A stretch of 64,000 nucleotides of DNA from NCBI GenBank assembly GCA_019914995.1, contig CM034127.1:11532001-11596000 (forward strand), in the 5' to 3' direction. Positions 32,289-44,406 of this stretch are shown here, piece after piece. A model generated the notes under the pieces. That model ran no database searches. It saw nothing but the letters and a program-made list of their open reading frames with translations, and was not told the DNA's origin. Source of the stretch: Acanthochlamys bracteata (Eukaryota; Streptophyta; Magnoliopsida; Pandanales; Velloziaceae). The position numbers were made by a program, and so were the translations under genes. Positions within the stretch are counted from its first letter, which is position 1. Every line of letters starts with the position of its first letter.

Positions 32289-33328
32289 TTATCAAATATT
32301 AAAATATAAGAAAAACTTAGAACTATAGGAAGAGAAGACAAAATTGCATATACAAGAGCTTATGCATGGAATTTGCAAATTGAATTGAATCTCCTGAAAA
32401 AGGTGCTACATCTCCATCCAAAGATTTTGTACACCATTGTGTTATAACACATCTCTTTATCAGTATTGAGTTGCTGGAATTTAGAGGAAGCACATATATG
32501 TCAGATGGCTTGCATAGGATTTCTTGCAACCAAACTAAATGTTGCCATCTTGGTAGTTATTCTTTTGTGGTGCACTTTCTGGCATCACTCGTGCATTTTG
32601 TCATTGTTTTTGGATCCTACCCTATCATGTGCATGCATTAAGTATTGTTTTAATCATATGAAAATATATTATTTTTTAATATCTGGAACTATGTAGGGTT
32701 CAGTCTTTTTCTCAATTAAATGTATGACATGCTTTGTTTGCCTCTTTTTGTCCTTGAAATTGAGAATTTAGCCATTTACAGTATGTTGGCCATATTCCGA
32801 AACTATTCCTATAAAGAGATTAGTTGATTGATCATAATTGATTGTATTTCAAACTTTCTCTTCCCATTCATACAGAGTCTCATCGCTTATCTTTTAACTT
32901 AAGACATAACTAATTCTGCTTTTATTCAAGATAAAACAATTTTGTTGCTGAATTTTATAAGACATTATGAGATGAAAAAGTTTTTTGTCCTCCCTGCATG
33001 GTTAATTAACGGTTAATTGCCATGCAGTGATCATTGGGACACGTGCATTATAGCAGAGGTTGGAATTTTTTGGATGGAACTCAATGCTGTCCAGGGTGCT
33101 TTCTATCTTCATCACATCCAAATGTCTGCAAATTCAACCTGCATAGAGAATACCCCATGTTTCATGAAAGTTGGCAACTTTGGATTAGCAATTTGAGATT
33201 GTCATTCTTTGTGCTATTCTTTGTAGTCAATTTGACTATGTATATAATGGGTTTATAAGCATCTCAAAAGTAGTGTTGATTCTGATAGATCATTCACAAA
33301 CACGTTCAACAGAGAAATGTAGTTAATC
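32289..33328. other. Intergenic, no gene seen
   Basis: AT-rich with short unconvincing ORFs on both strands. Nothing recognisable. Confidence 0.5.
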
Positions 33329-33522
33329 TTATATCAACCTTCGAGATTGCACTGCAATCATCTTCAATTGTTGACACTCTCTGGCATGGCCATTAGTATC
33401 AAGTACTGTATGCTTCTCCTTGCCTAGCAGAAGTGCTTTCCCAGGGTTCAGCCATGCTTTTTCCTTCTTCAATTTCTTAGCAGAATCTTCAAATCCTTGA
33501 TCTTTATTAGTAGGGTTCAGGA
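33329..33522 (-). other. Possible terminal exon of an unidentified gene
   Basis: Minus-strand reading from a good acceptor (CTGCTTCAG) at 33523 stays open for 64 codons to a TAA at 33329-33331. The peptide includes NKDQGFEDSAKKLKKEKAW, LNPGKALLLGKEKHTVLDT and NGHARECQQLK. Its charged, protein-like composition stands out from its surroundings. I found no matching upstream exon with certainty; ORFs at 33650-33937 on the same strand are candidates. It could be a genuine gene end, a relic, or chance. Confidence 0.3.
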
Positions 33523-34568
33523 CTGAAGCAGAATATATGTGGGGTTAGCTATGTTGCTAACTCCAACTGTAGGGCACATATTCTACAAAAGTTCTGGTCC
33601 TAGGCTTAGCATTTCATCTCCTTTATCAGAAGCAATGTGTGCTACTTTTAACTACAAACGATGCCTACATTTTATTCTCTCATGTGTCATCACAATCAGG
33701 TCTCTATCCAAGTGAACCTTCTCCGTGAGTTTCAAGTGTTGTAACCTTCTCTTTCGACGGCTGCATGTTCTGTATTTTTCGTTTGAACAAGAAGCACAGT
33801 AATATTCTCTGCTCAAGGCTGTGAGGAAAATAGGTGACATGAAGATGGAATAAACTTGAGAGTGCTGGAGAAAATTCTCCCCTAACAGCATAGGACACAT
33901 CGTTAGGTCGCATCAAATCGTTTGCGTAGACGAACAACCGGACATTTCATAAAAGAAAAAGAAAGAAAATAAGGAAGTTTATAGCGACATCAGAAAAAGT
34001 ATTGGTATTAATTTAAAAATGGTTTGGATTTTCAACAGATTGTTATGTTCTAAAATGAAATATATATTCACGTGGGAAACTTATAGTTCATATTTGATAC
34101 ACTAACTCTAAGGAAGTAAGGGTAAATCAAATAAAAATATAGCATACCAACTCACGCATGCATACCAACTACTAAAAGTTTAAGATTTTAACTATGAAAT
34201 AACATTTTATTTTTATAAAAGTGTTACACGATATAATGAGAATAATAATCATCTCCTGAGTTTTGTGTTTGCCTATCACCAGCACTTTCACTAGTGTCAC
34301 ACTCGCTACTATCAATAGAAACCAGAAAGAAAGAAAGGTTCACACTTTCATCATGAAAAAGTGTTCATTCAATTTCCCACAAGAACCTTGTCAGGTTAAA
34401 GTGAAAAAGAAAAACCATATACAAATCTCATTCATCACTTTAATACAAACTCAAGAATATACAAACACAAAATTACAAAAATAATAAAAAAAAAGATTAC
34501 AATTCAAAGGATTTAACTCTGTTTTTTTTCTTCCAAATTCTAAATTTACCAATTTAGTGGTAGTACTG
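33523..34568. other. Intergenic, no confirmed gene
   Basis: AT-rich, with overlapping short minus-strand ORFs near 33650-33937 that I cannot assign. The right part is the 3' flank of the serine-rich gene. Confidence 0.5.
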
Positions 34569-35555
34569 CTAGCTCTTTGTGATAGCAAGATCTTCCAACC
34601 ATTCAAAAATCCTGGTTTGTTTCATGCTAACATTACTACTAATTCTTCTAATTTCCAAATCAGAACTCTTCTTGTTGTTCTTCTTGTTCACGTCTTTCTT
34701 TTGGCTTCTTTTCTGTGAACGGTCACCAGTAGCATTAATCTTACAAGGCAATTTGGCATCAACAGATTCCGGCGAGCACTTACACGACAACCCGAAAAAC
34801 GTCGAGGGTGCCGAATTATTATGTGTCTTCTCTTTGTTCTTGTGTTCTTTCTTCTCCGGCTTAGTTGCTGCAGGAATGCGGCGTGCACGGAGATCACACA
34901 ATTCAATATCTGGAGTAGCAGCAACACCGAGACGAAAAAGCGTCCATCGAGGCGGCGAAGAAGAACTCGTGCTTCTTCTTCTTCTAACAGTAGTACTACT
35001 ACTGCTGCTACCATGCTTCGAGTTTCTCCGGAGTTGAGGACCTGGACTTGGGTAGTGAGAGAAGTAGTAGAAACTATTGCCTGCTGAGAATGAAGATGAA
35101 CGCAGATGGTGTTTGTTTTCGCTGCTGCCGGAAGATTGACTACGGCTTATTGTTCCACTACTACTTCCCTTGCTGCTGCTTCTGAATCCAAAGCTTGAAA
35201 CAGAAGAATGGCGTCGAAGGTTGTTAATGGTAGGCCCTGCGGAGTCGGAGAAGCTAACAGATGGACGGAAAGGAAGGAGTTGGCCTTGGAAGAAGACCTC
35301 GTCGGCTGCGCACATGTCGAGCTCTGAAACGCTGAAAACTAAGTCATGGTCATGATCCTCTCCTTCTTTGTTGTTGCTGTTTTGTTGATGTGATGAAGAA
35401 GAAATGCAGCTCTGTTTCTTCTTCTTGTCATCAAAATCAGAGGAAATGGGGAGATCAGAGAGAGACAATGCTTCTTCTTGTTCTTCTGATTCTTGTGATT
35501 CTTCTTCTTCATCAATAAAGAGCTTCTTCTTCTCGGTGATGTTCTCTTCTGCCAT
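34569..35555 (-). CDS. Serine-rich plant protein, MAKR/DUF1645-like (tentative)
   Basis: A single uninterrupted exon of 328 residues. The N terminus is acidic (EEEESQESEEQEEALSLSDL). Residues 75-100 contain VFSVSELDMCAADEVFFQGQ followed by LLPFRPS. This resembles the 'SADELFxxGxLLP' box of plant proteins such as membrane-associated kinase regulators and DUF1645 members. A long Ser/Arg-rich middle follows. PPRWTLFRLGVAATPDIELC (about 205-224) is another conserved-looking patch. The rest is Lys/Arg-rich and ends QTRIFEWLEDLAITKS. No signal peptide or membrane helix is visible. The basic stretches would suit membrane or nuclear association, but this is inference. The CTT/GAA-rich DNA creates long spurious ORFs on the opposite strand. 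Confidence 0.8.
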   Translation of the reverse strand: MAEENITEKKKLFIDEEEESQESEEQEEALSLSDLPISSDFDDKKKKQSCISSSSHQQNSNNKEGEDHDHDLVFSVSELDMCAADEVFFQGQLLPFRPSVSFSDSAGPTINNLRRHSSVSSFGFRSSSKGSSSGTISRSQSSGSSENKHHLRSSSFSAGNSFYYFSHYPSPGPQLRRNSKHGSSSSSTTVRRRRSTSSSSPPRWTLFRLGVAATPDIELCDLRARRIPAATKPEKKEHKNKEKTHNNSAPSTFFGLSCKCSPESVDAKLPCKINATGDRSQKRSQKKDVNKKNNKKSSDLEIRRISSNVSMKQTRIFEWLEDLAITKS

Positions 35556-35626
35556 TGTTGTTCTTCTTAGTTCTGTGCTGATCTATAATGAGAAAAGAGA
35601 GCAATTGGAGGTATACTTATAGTAGC

Positions 35627-35640
35627 GTGTGTGTGTGTGT
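35627..35640. repeat. (GT)7 microsatellite
   Basis: Seven GT units in the 5' flank of the serine-rich gene, about 70 bases upstream of its start codon. Confidence 0.85.
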
Positions 35641-36721
35641 ATCTGTATGTTTTTAGATTTCATGAAACTAAAATGTTGTTGTAATGCAAACTAGATTATT
35701 GGAATTTTGGAACTTTTAACTTTAGTGATGAGTGAAATTTTGAGTCTTCAGCATGCTGACAGCCTGACAATATGTGTAACTTTGTAGTGGAGTGGCCCTC
35801 TAGTTGGCAGTTGGAACTGTTGTAGGTGCTTTTGAACTTTTCTTTATTATCTGTAGGCTTTTTTTTAGGTGTTCACTTTTGTTGTAATCTGTTAACAGAA
35901 CATGTTAAACATAACCGAAAAATGTTTTTTGGCAAGTGCCTACAAAATTTTGGGGACTGAGCTTAAAAATCAAAGGCAGTCAAAGGTGACATAAAAGTTT
36001 TATAGACCTAACCGGAGTATGCATTTTGTATGTTAGTTTATATAGTATGTAGTTTGGTGTGTTAGAATAATCAGGGCCGTCCCGGTATTGGAGGCAGAGG
36101 AAGGTTTGTAGGGGTTCTTTATGCCTTTGCCTTGAGCTCTTCGAAGGACTACGAAAGAAAAGAAAGGTATATACATTAGAGCGTTCGAAAAGTAGTGCAA
36201 AAGTTGAGGTAAAAAAGTGAAGGGCCTTGAAGTGTGCTTGTCTTGAAATTATAGGGCAATGGCAAGTTGGAATTTGTAGTGATCGTCATTCACAGGGGAC
36301 ATGTGGGCTTATGCCCATTCTAAGGGACCCAACCCAACGATGATGACTTTTTTTTCTTTTAAGGACTCATAGCGTACATATTAAAGTTATGATAATCTGC
36401 ATTATAGTATCTCAGAGAAAAAAAAAGCTTACGAAGAGATTCATAAAATTTAAACTTAATATAATATAAAATTTGGGTCCAAATAAGTAATTAATCATGC
36501 AAGACAAGTGTTCGGGATCAGTAATTCTCAAGAAGAGAGGAAAAGTAATATTGTGATAGTAGCAAAATTATCATTTCTAATGTTAGTGATTTTATATTTG
36601 GTTTTTACTATAATGTACAAAGAAAATTGTATATAAATAAGAACCTCCTATTGTGTTGTGTCATGTAAACTCTGTTGCTCTAGACGAAAGAAGATCCAAG
36701 CCACATGACAACAACGTAAGA

Positions 36722-36872
36722 AGTGTGTTCTTTTCACCTAAAAAATAACTATTTTAATCAAAAATTAATTTCAAATAATTTTATATATTGTTTTATAATT
36801 ACTTATTTTAATAAGTTATTTCTTTGAAGATTATTTTTTAAAAAGTCATTTTTTTTACAAATAAACACATTC
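36722..36872. repeat. AT-rich fold-back island (MITE-like)
   Basis: Starts AGTGTGTTCTTTT and ends AAATAAACACATT, which are approximate inverted copies. The interior is almost all A/T. It resembles the other fold-back islands in the window. Confidence 0.4.
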
Positions 36873-39635
36873 AAGTGTCCGGTTTCCGAAGTCTCTTACA
36901 TATCACCGTGATTCATCTACTTCATATTTGAAAGTTTTACGCAGAGAACATTCTTCTTTCTAACAAGAGTAAAGAACTACTTGGAATACAATTGCACAAA
37001 GAAATGATCAATTGTTGTTGGCAAGCACCTTATCATGCTTGAACGTTCTCACTTTTTAATGATGATAATTATCTCATTTAAAAAAAACTTTGTTATGTAA
37101 TAATTCTCTAGCTAGAACATTCAAATACGTGCTTTTCCAAGTTCATAAGTTCTCAAGCATATACATAATAATCTTCTATCACATTCTTACCATCAATCAC
37201 AGACTCGATATTCGACAAATGAAAATTAAAACTTTTTTTAAATATATGACCAAATACTCCAAAAAAATTAAAAATATTCACAATGCTTCTTACGATCCTG
37301 GGAAAAAAAGTAAATTTTGATGCACGGTGCGACTCACATGGAAAATCTTAGTGTTTTGTCTGTTTTCTGCATGTCTTCACACCTGATCTTAACTTTTCCT
37401 ATGCACGTAACTTTCCTTCCTTTCCCAGGGCATTCCTTTCTTTCACTCCGCGGCTTTCATTCCATTCTGCATTCTCTATTCTCATCTCTTCCCATTGCTC
37501 AGATGTAATTGCTTACTCTAGTGCATGATTTGGTTGGTAATAAGTGGTGGCAATTTCGTCAAAAATGGTTCAAATTTCTATGCATTCAACTAGTCAACCT
37601 TCCTTTCTGATTGATACCGTCGGCGTTCAACTGTTAGTTATTGGTGTTCAAATTGGTACTGACCAACCCATTCTTGTGTTTGTAGTTTGTGACATTGTGG
37701 TTGAGTTGTTTCCTGTGAAAATTATATCTTTTCCAAGTTATGTAGTTTAGTTAGAGATATTTCTTTTCTAGTCACTATATATTGAACTCTGTGATGTATT
37801 CCATGAGCAAGACTTTGTGCTTGAAGGGCCTTCATGAAATCTTTTGCGTTTCTGAAGTAGTCTTTCTTTTCCTACTGCTAATCAATGAACTACTCCCTTT
37901 TTTTGTCGTCTGCAACTCTGTTTAAATGAGTATTGTGTCAAAATGTATTTTCGCCATCAACTAGTAAGCTTGAAAGGATAATCCACTAGTTAACTAGTAA
38001 TGCCGTCTTACCTTTGCCATTCTGTTTCTAAAGCGGCATGTTTAGTGATGTTATCATATAATTACAACCAATTTAGAATAACAACTTCCCATGTAAATTG
38101 AGTGTCTATGATCAATGGCATTGTTCACGTCATGTTGCTGTACCCAACCATGATTTCTTTTTTTTCTCTTGTTGGAAATTTCAACAAGCACATAGTAAAC
38201 ACTATACTTTCATATTTTTAGTAACTGACAATTTGTTTTGGTAGGTCTCACGGTTTATTTGGGGACATGTACCTGAAGAAACCTGAACTTAGTCGGGATC
38301 CTTTGTTTCAACTGTTTGTCTCTCCTGTTCCTCTAAAGTGACCTGTCGTGACTGCAGATGATTTGTTTTTTTATTTTTGCATTGAATGGGCTGTGGGAGC
38401 GAATGCAGTTGAGATTATCTTGAAGAACCCATGATCTGTGGGTTCCTTGCTTTGTTTACATTCATGTGACGTATCATTGAACTGGCTTATATCTGAATCT
38501 GACTGTGACAGGGTATAGCAATGCACTTAGTGAGAGCAGCTGTGAGTGAGGCCTGCTAAGAAATGGAAAATGAGATACAGAGACATAAAGAAGACAGAAA
38601 AAAGGAATAAGACGGCGTTTCCACGATGGTATTACTTATATTGTTATCTTTCTTGATCACCACAGAAGTGGGACATCCAAATTTTTGGAGTTTAATATAA
38701 TTAAGATAATAATAAACTCTTTTTTCTATTAGCTAAACATTAAGATCAAGTGTTTTATTTAACATGATAGCCATCGTAATGTAGTTGAAGCAGAAACTCC
38801 TGACCGTCCATTCTGATTGCATTTAAAAGGTGGCAGCTTTACCAGCTTGAACTATATTTTGGGTTCTTAAAAGTTACATGTAATTAGTGTTCAAGATAGT
38901 AACTAAAAGGTAAAAGAGGTCAGTTTTTAAAAAATAAAATTCTGGAAATTAAACGTGGTATGGTTTACTGAAATCACTCAGGAAGATCTTATGTTCTGTT
39001 TCTCACGAGGGCTCATGATTTTCCCATTTTCCAACCTTTATTTGCTGATGGAGTGTTTAGATTTTTCTACAAGGAAATCATCTTTATCAGTATCATTTAA
39101 GTTACGGTATTTCCTGTTTGTCATAACTAACATATTGCCATCAATTATGTAGTTGAGAGAAGTGGGCAATCTAACTATGCAAATGATCCTAATTATGTTA
39201 TTACTCTTTCATGAACACAAGAAGGTTGTTTTTGCTGCTGTTGCTGTTGTTGCTTCTTACTTGCATGTTGTCTTGTTCATAGCAGTGCACCTGATATATG
39301 TTAAGGTTGCTGGTAACTGTCCCAGGCTTCTTTTCCGAAGTTAGTGCTGAAATCAGTGAGCACTGTACTCAAGTTGATGAACACTCTACAGAAGCATTAT
39401 ATGAACTTGAATGAACATGTAAAATTGTTGATGAATAAAATCAGTGACAGACAGGTATAGATTCCGTTAGCTGAAACTTGACAAGTTGTTTTCCACTGGT
39501 GGATATGTTTAGCCCAACGTTTGGGTAAGAACATTTCGGTCTTTTACCTATTGGCTTAAATCCTGGGACACTAATTTGAGTTGATCCTATAAAATTTTAG
39601 GTGAACTCAAGCCAGAGAGCAACATGGGTTTCAAA

Positions 39636-39813
39636 GGCTGATTTGTTTACTTTTGAAAATTGATTCGAAACTGTTCCAAATTTCCAACAATTAACTTTTA
39701 GAAATTAAGTTAGTAAGAAATAAATTTATAAAATAATATAATAATTATTTAAAATAATTTTTTGGTAATACAAAATTATTTTCGGAGTCATCTTTTAACA
39801 AAAAAACAAGCCG
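39636..39813. repeat. AT-rich fold-back island (MITE-like)
   Basis: Starts GGCTGATTTGTTTACTTTTG and ends TTTTAACAAAAAAACAAGCC. The outer GGC(T)TGTTT / AAACAAGCC pair is inverted. The interior is AT-rich and non-coding. Confidence 0.4.
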
Positions 39814-41146
39814 GAAATGCGTCTGTACTGTTTAAGTGACTCCGACAACACTCGGAAGAATCCAATGGTACACAACACAAACTCCTTGATGATTCAACTG
39901 AAACCAGCTCATATCTTCTATCACGTTTTCAACTGTTTCATGTTTTCTTGTTCAGCTATTTATCTTATGACCTATCTTTTTCATGTTTCAATTAAAAAAG
40001 ATATAATACTGTGCTTTGCCGTTAATTTGTATTTATTTGTATATGAATGAAGTATGAACAAATGGAAATGCAACTTTAATTTTGAGATAATTTTTGTGGC
40101 AGAGGAACATATATGGTGCCCTTGTTTTTTATACGAGTGCATGAAATCCAAATTCCGGTACTAGGAGCTAATAACATTTCAACAATGTTACATAGTTTAA
40201 ATAATTCTCAAAATATTCCGTTTGAAGAATACGCCGACAGTTTTTCCTTTAGTTTTTCTCTTTCTTTTTAATGATGATGACTTTATATGAAATTTAGTTT
40301 AGTTTAGTATTGAATAAGGAGCAACTTTTGTATTCATCAATTTGCTTTATTCCCTCAAAAATATTCATTAATTTGCTTAAGCAGAAATAATATGAGAAAT
40401 AAATTTAACTAGGAAAATATGAAAAATGAAAGTTGGAAACATTGATGTAATACAACTTTCATTGATAGTGATCTTTTATATATGTAGTTGCATTTCAATA
40501 ATGGCAAATATATACGTCAACTGTTTGTTAAAACAAAAAAATTCTTTAATAGCCACGAGAAAATCACGCAGAATACAATTTTTGGAGAAGAGACAACAAA
40601 AACCATTAGCAAACAAACATAAATGTTACTTGATAAAGAAACTTAGTAGGATATAATAAGTTTAAATTTTCATATAAATTTAAACCGTCTGAGTCGGAAG
40701 CAAATTTTGCCTTTTTCTTTTCCTTATAATTATTATGTAAGGACTGATGATTACAAAATGTTATTGACAACTTGAAGAAAAAGAGAAATTAAATTTAATT
40801 ATTAAATATTCTTTAGTGACAAAAATAATGAATTTAGCAAAAATGAATTCCAGAAATTTTGAAAGAATCAAAGTTGTCCTTGTCCATTCAAATCAATTAC
40901 TTCTGTTTTTGTTTTCTATTATTAGAGAATTATGTCCTTACTCATGCAAAACCAATTTTAATGTTTTATATTGCAAATACAAATAATTTTAGTTACTAAT
41001 TTAATCCCTCAATTAACTTAATTCATCACTAACTTCTTCTCTTCTTTGTCCTCTGTAGATAAAATCCAAATACAGCTATTCTTCTTCTTCTTCTTCAGAA
41101 GCAGCAGCAGCAGCAGGAAACAATAAGAAAAGAGAACCTTTCTTTA

Positions 41147-44100
41147 ATGGTTATCAAACAACTAACAAGAACAAAACGAAGAAAAGCAACAATAACAGCA
41201 ACGGCAGATGGAGAAGAGTTGATTTCAGCGCACAACGTTAGAGTGGTAGGCGGAGATGGTACAGCAATCGTGCTAGCTCATGGTTTCGGCACAGACCAAT
41301 CTGTATGGAAGCACCTTCTTCCTCACTTGATTGAAGATGGTTACCGTGTTGTTCTCTTCGATAACATGGGAGCAGGACCAACTAACCCGGACTACTTCGA
41401 CTTCGATCGGTACGCTACGATTCGTGGGTACGCGCTCGATCTGCTTGATATACTACATGTGTTGCAGATTGGTTCTTGTATCTTTGTTGGTCACTCTGTT
41501 TCTGCTGTTGTTGGTGCTCTCGCTTCCATTTCAAGACCTGATTTGTTCTCTAAGATCGTTATGATCTCTGCCTCACCAAGGTTAGTGACTTATTTCCTAG
41601 TTCTCTCCTTTGTTGTTTGATATGTGGTCGGAATTTTGTTGGTTAAATTGATTTCGGGGATGTTGGTATTTGGAAATGAAAAAGATTTTATTTTTTTGGG
41701 AGTGGAAGTTGTGATTGATAAAAAATAACTGAAAATCTAAGGTGTCTACCTGTTACTTGAGTTCAGTTATTAGTTAAGAACATTTTCATTGTATTCTCTT
41801 ATCAAGTTCAGATGTGAAGCACCTATCTATTTCTTGGGGCAACCAGGCTTTCGCTCAGATATAATTCCTTTTTCGAAAACGATTGCCTTATAATTTAAAC
41901 TAAAACTTGGGCATCTTGTTGTACACGAAAATTTTTGGGACTAATTTGCTTTATTTCCTTCGTTTAATTTTATTTTTTCTAACTTTGGTTTAAGATTTTG
42001 TGTTTTGATATTTGTTCTTTATTAACCTTCTGGGTTTTTTGTTGTAGTTGCCGACGGAATCACCTTTCAGACAAGTGATAGTTGGTATTTGTAGTCGCCT
42101 TTTTATTTGGTAGATTCACCCAAAGACCCTTCTTTCCTTTTTCCCCCTACCATCTCCAAAGTTGTGAATTTTGTTTGTTTGTTTGCTTCTTTTTTTTTTT
42201 GGGTTAAATTGCCTCACGAAGTCGCTCATTGTCTGGATATATCCTTTTCTGAGGAAGCAATTTCTGGTTCTAGATATTTGAACTGGCATGCATTTTGGAA
42301 ATTGTTTGGCATCTAAATTTGGCAGTTTCCGTTTAACTGATTGACAATATGATGTTTAGTTTGAATTCTTAGCTGAAACAATTCATGGACTAATATATTT
42401 GAGCAATGGGAGTTTCCTTTTTGATATCTGTGTTCCTAGTTGTGCCTATTCTGCTTATAAGACCCACCCACAAATTTGATATCTAAATCATGAACTTGAG
42501 AATTATTGTGGAAAAAGCTGCTAATCTGCTTCTACAACAAATTGTGGAGTCTGCTGAGTTCATGCTTTTAATTACTTTTAGAACGTAGTTATGGTAGAGG
42601 ATGAACAACGGTCTTGTTTAGCTAAGTGTTGAAGTTGAAAAGACTTAGTTTGCTGTATGTGCTTACCAGAATGGATCTGGAAGAAATAAGGAGCAAGAGA
42701 AAGTGGAAACTGATTGTCCCAAAAGAAATGGGAACTGAGATTGTTGGTGAGGCCCATGTAGAGCTCTTCCTTGAGCTAAAGTGTTTTAAAGCAGTTGGAA
42801 ACTGATTGTTTACAAAAAAGCAGGAAACTTAGATGGTTGGGGAGGCCCATGTATTACTGTATCTTAAGCTAAAGTGTCGGTTCCTCGTCCTACCTGTCAT
42901 GGATCTTCTTAGTGTCAAGGGTGTGGTTGAGGTTTGATCTATTTGCTTTACAAAGACGGATATTTCATCATGAACCACTTATTAACTTGGAAAAATCTGT
43001 AGAGAGGTGATTTGAAAGACTCATTTTGTTGCTCTTTCTCATAGCGAAAGTAATATTAATCTTAACAAGATATGGACTTGGCAAATAATAGGTGTATTGA
43101 TAGTTCATACCTCCAGTGACATATCACTAATCACACCCAGAGTTCCTTTGCATGGTCAAGTTTCAGGACCGGTGCTTCTAAAATGATAAATGTGCTGTTG
43201 CTTTCATGTTACAGCCAAGAGTGCTTACCTAATGCAAATATGTATGCCATAATATACAATTGTGTGGAAAGGAGTGCACACTTGTCTGCACACTTGGAGG
43301 CAGGAGTAAAATTTTCTTTTTTTTTTTCAGATTGGGGGCCTGAATAATAGTAATTTCCTGCAAAAGGCCTGTACTTGCGTAACGATTAATTACCAGGGTC
43401 AAAATTGGTAAGTACCCTCAAAATGATTACGTGAACCTCTTCTTGCAGATTTAGGAAGAGTTGGTATCGATACACTTTAGTAAGACCACATTTGTCTAAT
43501 TGTGATGAACTGAATGAAGTGTGTAGCACAGTGTAGTCAGGTCTAAACAAACTGGCAGAATGCTGTCAATGTCCAACATGACGACTTGAGAAGAATTTTC
43601 ATATTGCAGTCTTGATGTTCATTAAATTGGGTAATCTGGTAGAAGGATAAAAAAGTGGAGGAATAGGCTCAATCAACTAGTGAATTGCGATGAATATGAT
43701 CTTGTTATTGCTTATTTACAAATTGCTTGATATCTTATAACTTGTGGTCTCTGGTTTTATTGCTTCTCACGCTATTTATAGTTCTGTCTTTTAAATGGTG
43801 GTAATGATCTCCTGTTTCACAAAGATATACTTGTAGGTTAGGTTATATGATTGACTTAAACAAAAGATTGCTGGGATAAAGGTTTGTAAGGGAAAAACAT
43901 ATTTCAGATAGTTGGGCTGATAATAATATCAACTTATTGTCTATACATTCAGATACTTGAATGATGTGGACTATTTTGGAGGCTTCGAACAAGAGGAACT
44001 GGACCAGCTTTTTGATGCCATGAAGGATAACTATAAGGCATGGGTCTCTGGTTTTGCACCATTGTGCGTCGGAGCGGACATGGAATCAGTTGCAGTCCAA

Positions 44101-44406
44101 GAATTCAGTCGGACATTATTCAACATTCGACCTGACATTGCCTTAAGCGTGTTGCAGATGATCTTCCAGAGTGATGTAAGGGAGATACTCCCTTTAGTTA
44201 CCGTCCCTTGTCATATCCTCCAGAGCACAAAGGACTTAGCAGTGCCTGTTGTGGTTTCTGAGTACCTGCACAGGAACCTCGGGGGAGAGTCTATTGTTGA
44301 AGTGATGTCTTCCGATGGACACCTACCGCAACTGAGTTCTCCAGACGTAGTCATTCCAGTTGCACTCCGGCATATCCGCTATGACATTGCTGTCTCCGGT
44401 CCTTAA
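41147..44406 (+). CDS. KAI2: KAI2-like alpha/beta hydrolase receptor
   Basis: Two exons, 41147-41580 and 43953-44406, are split by a 2.4-kb intron after ISASPR, the usual KAI2/D14 intron site. The product is 295 residues. The fold markers are [36 protein letters not shown] and the nucleophile elbow GHSVSA. The triad is complete: S117, D239 in STKDLAVP and H268 in [11 protein letters not shown]2 proteins bind karrikins and an endogenous butenolide, then recruit MAX2 and SMAX1-type repressors. The triad numbers sit 22 above those of Arabidopsis KAI2 (S95, D217, H246), so the protein carries an extra basic N terminus, [20 protein letters not shown]. Substitutions such as [10 protein letters not shown] before the elbow suggest a divergent paralogue. 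The start could also lie elsewhere, but no closer in-frame ATG precedes the conserved AHNVRVVG. Confidence 0.92.

Larger units (their letters stand above)
35641..41146. other. Long gene-free interval
   Basis: The largest interval without a recognisable gene. It holds AT-rich fold-back islands at 36722-36872 and 39636-39813. A C/T-rich segment at 37330-37500 looks like a leader but is followed by no coding frame I can support. ORFs of 60-77 codons here show no family features. The last 1 kb is the AT-rich promoter of the KAI2-like gene and ends in CTT and GCA triplet runs at 41076-41116. Confidence 0.5.

Noticed and set aside
34579-35087. Plus-strand ORFs of 152 and 88 codons rich in Leu, Ser and Arg
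   Set aside because: These are antisense shadows of the serine-rich minus-strand gene, produced by its TTC/GAA triplet bias.
37317-37750. Two consecutive ORFs after a C/T-rich leader-like segment
   Set aside because: No conserved residues, no supporting splice logic and no similarity that I recognise.
38430-38460. Small hairpin GAACCCA...TGGGTTC
   Set aside because: The stem of about eight base pairs is too short to assign a function, and chance is likely at this window size.
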